Assembly: GCA_946902985.2 (NCBI GenBank)
Contig: OX336392.1
Span: 465,150,693-465,214,692, forward strand
Origin: Meconema thalassinum
Lineage: Eukaryota; Arthropoda; Insecta; Orthoptera; Tettigoniidae
DNA length: 64,000 bases
Reading direction: 5' to 3'
Positions 57,131-64,000 of the stretch are shown here, piece by piece. Each line of letters begins with the position of its first letter. The stretch's first letter is position 1. The notes below the pieces were generated by a model. It saw only the letters and a list, made by a program, of their open reading frames with translations, ran no database searches and had not been told where the DNA came from. The position numbers and the translations under genes are program-made.

Positions 57131-57612
57131 GATGATGATGATGATAATTGTTGTTTTAAGGGGCCTAACATCTAGGTTATCGGCCCCTGATGGTTTGGGT
57201 GATCGTGAAGATGAAAATGAAAAGCGAACTTAAAACTAAAACTAACTACTAACCTACATACTAGAAGAAAAAATGGAAAAATAAAGGAGAATAAGGCAAA
57301 AAAAAAGGACAGAAGGAAAAGAAATGCCCTCAACCCTCGGAGAAGGCGGATTGAGGGACCTGGAAGGAAGGAGAGCCATGAAAGGCACATAGGAAAGTGA
57401 AAGAGGAGAGGGTCCGCCCCAAAGGTAAGGGACAAAAGGGGAAAACGGACCCAGCTCAGGAATCCCTCGGGGTCGCCAACTCCCGAACTCACCAGCCGTG
57501 AGCCCCTGAGGGTGTAGCATTATCTAGGGTGCACCAGATGTGGTGGGGCTACATACACCCTGCCTCCTTAAGGGCCTAGAGCACAAGGCAGGAGGTAAAA
57601 GGAAGAGAAAAA
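57131..57612 (-). mobile_element. S-form X, 3' segment
   Basis: Tail, hairpin and body up to GGAAGAGAAAAA at 57601-57612. It is interrupted there by S-form Y and resumes at 58188. Confidence 0.87.
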
Positions 57613-58187
57613 TGATGATGAGGATGATAATTGTTGTTTTAAGGGGCCTAACATCTAGGTTATCGGCCCCTGATGGTTTGGGTGATCGTGAAGATGAAAA
57701 TGAAATGCGAACTTAAAACTAAAACTAACTACTAACCTAAATACTAGAAGAAGAAATGGAAAACTAAAGGAGAATAAGGCAAATAAAGGACAGGAGGAAA
57801 ATAAATGCCCTCAACCCTCGAAGAAGGCGGATTGAGGGGCTTGGAAGGAAGGAGAGCCATGAAAGGCAGATAGGAAAGTGAAAGAGGAGAGGGTCCACCC
57901 CAAAGGTAAGGGACAAAAAGGGAAAACGGACCCAGCTCAGGAATCCCTCGGGGTCGCCAACTCCCGAACTCACCAGCCGTGAGCCCCTGAGGGTGTAGCA
58001 TTATCTAGGGAGCACCAAAAGTGGTGGGGCTACATACACCCGGCCTCCTTGAGGGCCTTAAGCAGAAGGCAGGAGATAACATGAAAAGAAAAAGAAGGCT
58101 GACCCCTCGCAGAAGGAGGGAATCAGAAAAGATGAGACAAGGGCCAATTAAGGCGGGAAAGGAAGAGACTCCCTAGGCCTCGGATAC
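57613..58187 (-). mobile_element. S-form Y, 5'-truncated, inside S-form X
   Basis: A 575-bp unit flanked by the 12-bp repeat GGAAGAGAAAAA at 57601-57612 and 58188-58199. It stops at GCCTCGGATAC, so about 160 bp of the 5' head were never copied. Truncation at the 5' end with an intact 3' tail is the signature of target-primed reverse transcription. Confidence 0.9.
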
Positions 58188-58312
58188 GGAAGAGAAAAAG
58201 AAGGCTGACCCCTCGCAGAAGGAGGGTATCAGAAAAGATGAGACAAGGGCCAATTAAGGCGGGAAAGGAAGAGACTCCCTAGGCCTCGGATACCCTAATA
58301 CCGTCGGGGTCA
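58188..58312 (-). mobile_element. S-form X, 5' segment (truncated)
   Basis: Continuation of X from GGAAGAGAAAAA to CTAATACCGTCGGGGTC. The head is absent, and the outer direct repeat AGCAACAAAAG follows at once. Confidence 0.87.
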
Positions 58313-58425
58313 AGCAACAAAAGAAACAAAACCGTAACAGCATTAGTGAAATCGTTAAAGAATAAAATAGATAAAGATGACTTAATTGTAACGAAAGCCG
58401 ACAAGGTCAACATAACAATAATCTA
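58313..58425 (+). pseudogene. Penelope-like element ORF remnant, second part
   Basis: Resumes after the V/S cluster: NRNSISEIVK, a one-base shift, then KNKIDKDDLIVTKADKVNIT. The word DDLIVTKADK is a strong match in style to the TKADKG block of Penelope-like proteins. It breaks off at about 58425, where another repeat begins. Confidence 0.6.
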
Positions 58426-58660
58426 CTATATAAAGCTCAAATACTACTGACTCATTCATTCATCACGAAATCTCAGAAACCACCGAACGGATTGGAATGA
58501 AATTTGGTATCCAGCTTCCTCAAGGGCCGCAAACGCCCAGTAAGAAAGGATTTTTGGATATTCAGGTTCTAAAGGGGTGTTAAGGGGGTAGACCTGCATT
58601 TCTTTGAATAGCAATATCTCCCGATTGGTTTCTGATACGTGCAAGGGCACGTCCCTACGC
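58422..58660 (+). repeat. Possible Helitron-like or other repeat end
   Basis: The sequence from TCTACTATATAAAGCTC to CCGAACGGATTGGAATGAAA has the wording of a dispersed repeat end common in arthropods, and it cuts the Penelope-like frame. A 5' TC next to A would fit a Helitron start. I see no matching CTRR hairpin end and no Rep/helicase frame. The call is tentative. Confidence 0.25.
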
Positions 58661-59999
58661 TTTCAAACATGTATATACCCTTGGATCGTAGCATCTCGAC
58701 ATTTGAAACGACCGCCTGGTGACTTGCTTCCCATTTTGAACACGAGATGGTAGCGGCAGTCGGACTGTGTTAGGTCTGCACGTGGTTCCTGTTTCTCTCC
58801 GATAGGTAGCGTGTGCTGCGCCTTATAAAACTCCTTATACGCATGACATAATTGAAAGACAATTACATTCTTCGTCATGAAACAAATGCCAGTGTATTCA
58901 TGATACCGCCAAAAATTTTTACTAAATTATGACATTGTTGTTTGATGTGTCAATCTGTGATTGGACATTTTCCAAATATCATGCATGCAGCGCGCCTGGC
59001 TTCCTTGTCGGCGCCATTTATGTGTTGTGATCGGTAACTGAACAGTCTGGATTGGACTGAGTGATCGTGAATTTGATTGTCTATTGAGGCGGGGGCCTGT
59101 GCCCCTCGCCTCACCAAGAAATGAAATTACATTACAAAAACGTGTACCGCAGTGGGTAGGAAGTGGGATCGTCGCCCCTGAAGCATGGTCTACCTTATTT
59201 TCGCCGGAATGGAGAAAACTTGAAGATGTTTGGTGTCAATGGTTGCGTGTGCCAGCAACAGACATCTGGGCAGTTTTCATTTTTTTTAAATTATTTATTA
59301 GTGTTATGTTTGTTTTATCATCAGTGTCTCCCCAAAGGCCTTATTAAGGTATGTTTTGAAACCTTATTTAATTTAAATTAGTGGAGCTCCTTATTTTGCA
59401 TTGTGTGATGAGTGTTTGTTCTAGTTCTGAAAGGTTGACCTTGGAATAGATATGTCACCTATTAAAATGTAAAATTTTGTTAAACTTTTTTTGTCCGGGG
59501 AACACTACTGTTTTTCTTCTTAACTTATTATTTGACATCTAGCTAAGGCAGTTTCTTCTTATAATATTATGGTAATGGCCAGTCGAGTCTATTTACACTA
59601 GGCCTAAATTGGTTCATTAGTCGGTCGTTTTTTTTTGTCTGATCCGTTGCATGTAAAAACCTTTTGATCTCGTAATGTCTAGAGTTTGTTATATCTAGCT
59701 GTTTTCTCACTGGAGAAGTTTATTTTAAATATGTCAATTACGCGTTTCTCATTATTACGTACTGATGTACATTCTTCTGTTCTCGGTCGCCATGGTAACT
59801 TGTTTACTGAAGTGCATTGTGGGTTTTTGTTTTCTGGCGTTTTGTTTGAAGTGCACGTTCTTGGGTCATGGTGATGTTGGTTAACTTATTTGTTTTAATT
59901 TTCCTTTGGTTTTCTTTTTTGGTGGAGTTTTCTTGGTACTCCTTCGTTATTCTTTCGTTACCTTGTTTTTGGTAATTATTTCGCACTAGTTTTTTTTCT
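58661..59999. other. Unassigned sequence
   Basis: No supported gene. The stretch 58980-59280 is less AT-rich than its surroundings and includes GCGCCATTTATG, but no convincing exon. From 59400 the plus strand is T-rich. Confidence 0.4.
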
Positions 60000-60011
60000 G
60001 ATTCTCCAAGG

Positions 60012-60748
60012 TTGATGATGATGATGATAATTGTTGTTTTAAGGGGCCTAACATCTAGGTTATCGGCCCCTGATGGTTTGGGTGATCACGAAGATGAAAA
60101 TGAAATGCGAACTTAAAACTAAAAACTAACTACCAACCTACATACTAGAAGAAGAAATGGAAAACTAAAGGAGAATAAGGCAAATAAAGGACAGGAGGAA
60201 AAGAAATGCCCTCAACCCTCGAAGAAGGCGGATTGAGGGACTTGGAAGGAAGGAGAGCCATGAAAGGCATACAGGAAAGTGAAAGAGGAGAGGGTCCGCC
60301 CCAAAGGTAAGGGACAAAGGGGAAAACGGACCCAGCTCAGGAATCCCTCGGGGTCGCCAACTCCCGAAATCACCAGCCATGAGCCCCTGAGGGTGTAGCA
60401 TTATCTACGGTGCACCAGAAGTGGTGGGGCTACATACACCCTGCCTCCTTAAGGGCCTTGAGCACAAGGCAGGAGGTAAAAGGAAAAGACAAGAAGGCTG
60501 ACCCCTCACAGAAGGAGGGTGTCAGGAAAGATGAGACAAGGGCCAATTAAGGCGGGAAAGGAAGAGACTCCCTAGGCCTCGGATACCCTAATACCGTCGG
60601 GGTCGGAAGAGAACAAGAGTTGACCAAGTGAGGTCGACAGGAAAGAAGACGGAGAGGAGCCTGGCACAAGTAAGTGGAAGCAATGCCGGACTCAGCTGGG
60701 GCCCCGTGGTCGCCAACCCACGCCCACTAGAAGTGAGCCCCTGGGGGG
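60012..60748 (-). mobile_element. Complete S-form
   Basis: A 737-bp unit flanked by the 12-bp repeat GATTCTCCAAGG at 60000-60011 and 60749-60760. Hairpin at 60043-60070. It carries an S-body with few differences from the copies at 51783 and 62590, so it is recent. Confidence 0.93.
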
Positions 60749-60760
60749 GATTCTCCAAGG

Positions 60761-62576
60761 CCCTCATGGTCCAGTTTGGGAGTGTGTCTGGTGCTTATTT
60801 AGTTTTTTTTTGGGTTTGTAGCTGTTTATGCTCTTACCTCAAGTAATCCTTTTGATATTGGCCTTAAATATTTATTATTTCTACAGTGAGAATTATAGCT
60901 GAGATTTTATTTTATTTTTTACATTTTGGCTGCCTGATGCATGTTGTGTTTGCTGGTGGAGGTGTTTTCTTTTTAAAATTTTAACATTAAATGTTTATTT
61001 TAAATTTTTAAGCAGCTGTTGTGGCATTATTTCGCCGACGGCAGTTCTGTCGGTTAGTGGGGGTGTCTGTACGATAGCCTGTGTGTGTTGTCCCCTTCTC
61101 CATCTTCCTTCCACCCCTTTTGGAGCTCTTCTGTTGGGACTGGTCTTCTGGAGGTGATTTTGCTGCGGAGGTGACCCGGACCCCTGAATACAGGTAAGTT
61201 GGCCTATCCACGCTCGCCGTACACGTCCCATTCTGGTAGCAGAGCGTTGGTTATCGAATTACCGACGTGCTGCTGGCCAAGCGATGGTGTCTCTTCACGT
61301 CCCATATTGGTAGCAGATCCTGCTCATGTTCACTTCCGTAACTACCCCCTCCCCAATACCCACAGGCTGTTTTATGGACCCCTCTAATGCTGATGGGTCA
61401 GTTGTTGGTGGGATTTTGTCGAGCTAGTGCACTTAATGTTGTGTAAAGCTAATCCTCGTCGTTTGTTGTGTTTCATGTTTGCCTCTGGATATCCATGTGG
61501 TACGCTGTAAATGTAACCTGTTCTAAACGAGGCGTTTACTCCTGTATTTTACCCGGTTTGTGTGCAATATTCTTAATGAAGATGCAGCTCGGTGAGTGAC
61601 TGACATGTGTTCTTGGCATGGGAAATGGGATTTCTTAATGTTCTGATAGCCTATATGCTGCGGGTGAAGACATCCTGGAGCCCCGTCGGAAGCTTGTAGC
61701 CTGATGTTTTGTGCCTATTTTTGTAAGTTAGCTCCCTGTTCCCGAGCCAAGCAGGCGGTGACGTATGCAGTTCTGGGCTACGTTGTGCATGATGTTTTTG
61801 TCGAAATTTCAGGTGTCGAGGCAGTGTTGGTGTTTAAGAAGACTGTTGTGTTCCTGTATGCTTCTTTGCATGATATTCTGTGGTGATATGCTGTCCTCGT
61901 AAATTATTTATTATGGAACTGTCACGCCTACTGGTGTTATGGCAAGGTGTAGTCCGATTAAAAGGGCTAACCTATGGAAATCAGCCCTCCCTATGTCCCT
62001 ATTGTAGTGCCAAAAGGCATATTTAACATGCATGACACTAATTTTTGGCTAGGAATTCTTCCCAAATTCATTCAAGGTAAGTGTTTGTTTTGAAGTGTTT
62101 TTATGGCAGTGTGCGATTTGTAAATTTTTGTTCTTAAACTTACATTATACTGCAATCGTTCTGGGATAAGCGTATATGTTGTGCAAATCATGTCTGTATG
62201 CATGTGTTAACGTTAGATTTTGATTTAGATTTGTAGGGTGGGGTAATTTAGGGTTTGTTTTGTTTGCAAAAGTAAGGTTAGGATCGTATTTTTATTAGTT
62301 GCTTTCCTTGTAATTTTGAACTAAAGCGAATATGTAGGAGTGTTTTACGTGGAGATATCTACTGTCTGGGGTTAGCTAGGTTAGAAGTATGGGATTCTTT
62401 CTTGGTTTGATCCCTGGGCAGGTTGTATATAGGACTTGCACGATCCGAACTGGCTTGGTATGGGACTGGCCTGTTCGATGAAATGCAGGTATGTGTAGTG
62501 TAATGTAATTGTAAGGGTATTGTGTTTTTAATTGTATTTGTTTGTGTTATGATATCTCTACGACTACATAACTTGC
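60761..62576 (+). other. Unassigned T/G-rich sequence with possible LTR-retroelement traces
   Basis: Two words, TGGTAGCAGAG at 61234-61244 and TGGTAGCAGA at 61308-61317, match the complement of the 3' end of initiator tRNA-Met, a primer site used by some LTR retrotransposons. Each follows ACGTCCCA plus two or three bases, and they lie about 75 bp apart. A 60-residue frame at 61704-61886 begins MFCAYFCKLAPCSRAKQAVT and is not recognised. CAGGTAAGT at about 61190-61198 looks like a splice donor. None of this is decisive. Confidence 0.3.
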
Positions 62577-62589
62577 ATATTTGAGTATT

Positions 62590-63324
62590 GATGATGATGA
62601 TGATAATTGTTGTTTTAAGGGGCCTAACATCTAGGTTATCGGCCCCTGATGGTTTGGGTGATCGTGAAGATGAAAATGATAAGCGAACTTAAAACTAAAA
62701 CTAACTACCAACCTACATACTAGAAGAAGAAATGGAAAACTATAGGAGAATAAGGCAAATAAAGGACAGGAGGAAAAGAAATGCCCTCAACCCTCGAAGA
62801 ATGCGGATTGAGGGACTTGGAAGGAAGGAGAGCCATGAAAGGCAGATAGGAAAGTGAAAGAGGAGAGGGTCCGCCCCAAAGGTAAGGGACAAAAAGGGAA
62901 AACGGACCCAGCTCAGGAATCCCTCGGGGTCGCCAACTCCCGAACTCACCAGCCGTGAGCCCCTGAGGGTGTAGCATTATCTAGGGTGCACCAAAAGTGG
63001 TGGGGCTACATACACCCTGCCTCCTTAAGGGCCTAGGGCACAAGGCAGGAGGTAAAAGGAAGAGAAAAAGAAGGCTGACCCCTCGCAAAAGGAGGGAATC
63101 AGAAAAGATGAGACAAGGGCCAATTAAGGCGGGAAAGGAAGAGACTCCCTAGGCCTCGGATACCCTAATACCGTCGGGGTCAGAAGAGAACAAGAGTTGA
63201 CCAAGTGAGGTCGACAGGAAAGAAGACAGAGAGGAGCCCGGCACAAGTAAGTGGAAACAATGCCGGACTCAGCTGGGGCCCCGTGGTCGCCAACCCACGC
63301 CCACAAGATGTGAGCCCCTGGGGG
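62590..63324 (-). mobile_element. Complete S-form
   Basis: A 735-bp unit flanked by the 13-bp repeat ATATTTGAGTATT at 62577-62589 and 63325-63337. Hairpin at 62617-62644. The body shows the internal near-dimer clearly: GGGGCTCAC..GTTGGCGACC near 63320 and again near 62962, about 357 bp apart. Confidence 0.94.
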
Positions 63325-63337
63325 ATATTTGAGTATT

Positions 63338-64000
63338 AATGGGAATTATTTTTGTGGGTGGTAAAAATTATGTATCGCTGTTATTTGAGTATGTTGTGCG
63401 ATGAATATGTTGTTGTGAATATGAGATCTCAGTTCGTGAACAGCCATAATGTAATGTGCTTTCCTGCTTAATTCATATAGGGTCTTCAAAATTTACTGGG
63501 GTTAAATTTCTGTTGGACATTATGGTCATCAGGTTCTGTAAGTCAGCTTGTTTTACTTTTAAAGCCAGTAATCTCTTGTTGCTGGAAATCAGGGTCACCT
63601 GTTGCCTCATGCTAACCGTAAATTACGTAGGCCTGCTGTTTTAGTTCATGCTATGGCAATCTCGGTCATCAGCCACTGTAGTTTGAGTAAAATTTTCTGC
63701 TTTTGATTTATAATCCTAAATTTTTCGGCTTTATCGTTTGGAATGGTGCGTAAGTGTTCTCTGTTAGTCTCGTCTTTCGACAAGAGCGTCTTGTTTCTCA
63801 TCTAGCCGTATTTTCGGGCCATGTTAGGCATCCTTTGGTTGTACGTGTTCGTGTCTTAAACCTGAACGAGGAAACCTCTTTGTACCTCGGGTACGGTTGA
63901 ACTTAGTTCTCTTTATGTTGGATTTTTCTCACCCAGGCGGATGTCGGCTGTATTCTCATCGGGTGTCGAACCTCAATTTCTTTCCTTGTGTGTGTGTATT
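63338..64000. other. Unassigned sequence to window end
   Basis: T-rich plus strand with no recognised gene or repeat. Short frames lack motifs. Confidence 0.4.

Noticed and set aside
58456..58878. Two short minus-strand frames as small genes
   Set aside because: They overlap repeat-like sequence, have no motif, and start and stop at random positions.
59084..59381. Possible short Cys-containing exon near 59200 (KMFGVNGCVCQQQTSGQ)
   Set aside because: Only one Cys pair is visible, competing frames exist, and there is no clear splice donor or domain match.

Overview
The window is eukaryotic, AT-rich, and built almost entirely of transposable elements and their remains. It has no operons and no bacterial features. 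The mix of two-ORF non-LTR retrotransposons (LINEs) with RNase H, CR1-like and RTE-like LINE remains, a Tc1 transposon, a Penelope-like remnant and tRNA-headed SINEs, plus one exon with an intron acceptor, points to an arthropod. From the style of the repeats I infer an insect, perhaps a polyneopteran (cricket, katydid or stick-insect type). I cannot name the species.

The dominant theme is one retroelement society on the minus strand. LINE-A is an autonomous I-group LINE with a CCHC ORF1 and an endonuclease/RT/RNase H ORF2. It ends in a GC-rich hairpin followed by an ATC-type triplet tail. The same tail ends two non-autonomous families. The S-form is about 740 bp. The V-form is about 1480 bp and replaces the middle of the S-form with a tract of roughly 29-bp repeats (a VNTR). 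I count 27 copies of this tail, all in the same orientation. Target-site duplications (TSDs) of 11-15 bp, read directly from the sequence, show S-forms, V-forms and LINE-A landing as discrete units, often inside one another.

Layout: 1-540 V-form repeat tract; 1568-2305 complete S-form; 4101-4472 jockey-like RT remnant; 4474-9787 a stack of V-form, S-form, CR1-like LINE (split by an S-form) and V-form; 9936-11404 V-form; 11640-14177 RTE-like RT remnant split by a Tc1 transposon; 14178-15836 S- and V-forms; 15838-22607 mostly unassigned with two tRNA-derived SINEs; 22608-26296 LINE-A 3' fragment and nested V-forms; 26400-27828 CR1/L2-like LINE remnant with an SGNH-type ORF1; 28217-34048 LINE-B, a diverged relative of LINE-A with frameshifts; 34049-36041 V-form inside an S-form; 36042-43103 LINE-A copy A1 (6.15 kb, one frameshift) inside another LINE-A fragment; 43104 on, a tRNA-derived SINE; 43594-52790 a composite of V/S copies holding LINE-A copy A2 (6.16 kb, both ORFs open), with one 14-15 bp direct repeat at its outer ends; 52974-55288 the only likely host coding exon; 55640-58425 a Penelope-like remnant split by a V/S cluster; 60012-60748 and 62590-63324 complete S-forms in otherwise unassigned sequence.

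The likely working relationship is that LINE-A supplies endonuclease and reverse transcriptase, and the S- and V-forms borrow that machinery through the shared 3' hairpin. The host exon encodes an unrecognised acidic, serine-rich protein with tandem 44-residue repeats.
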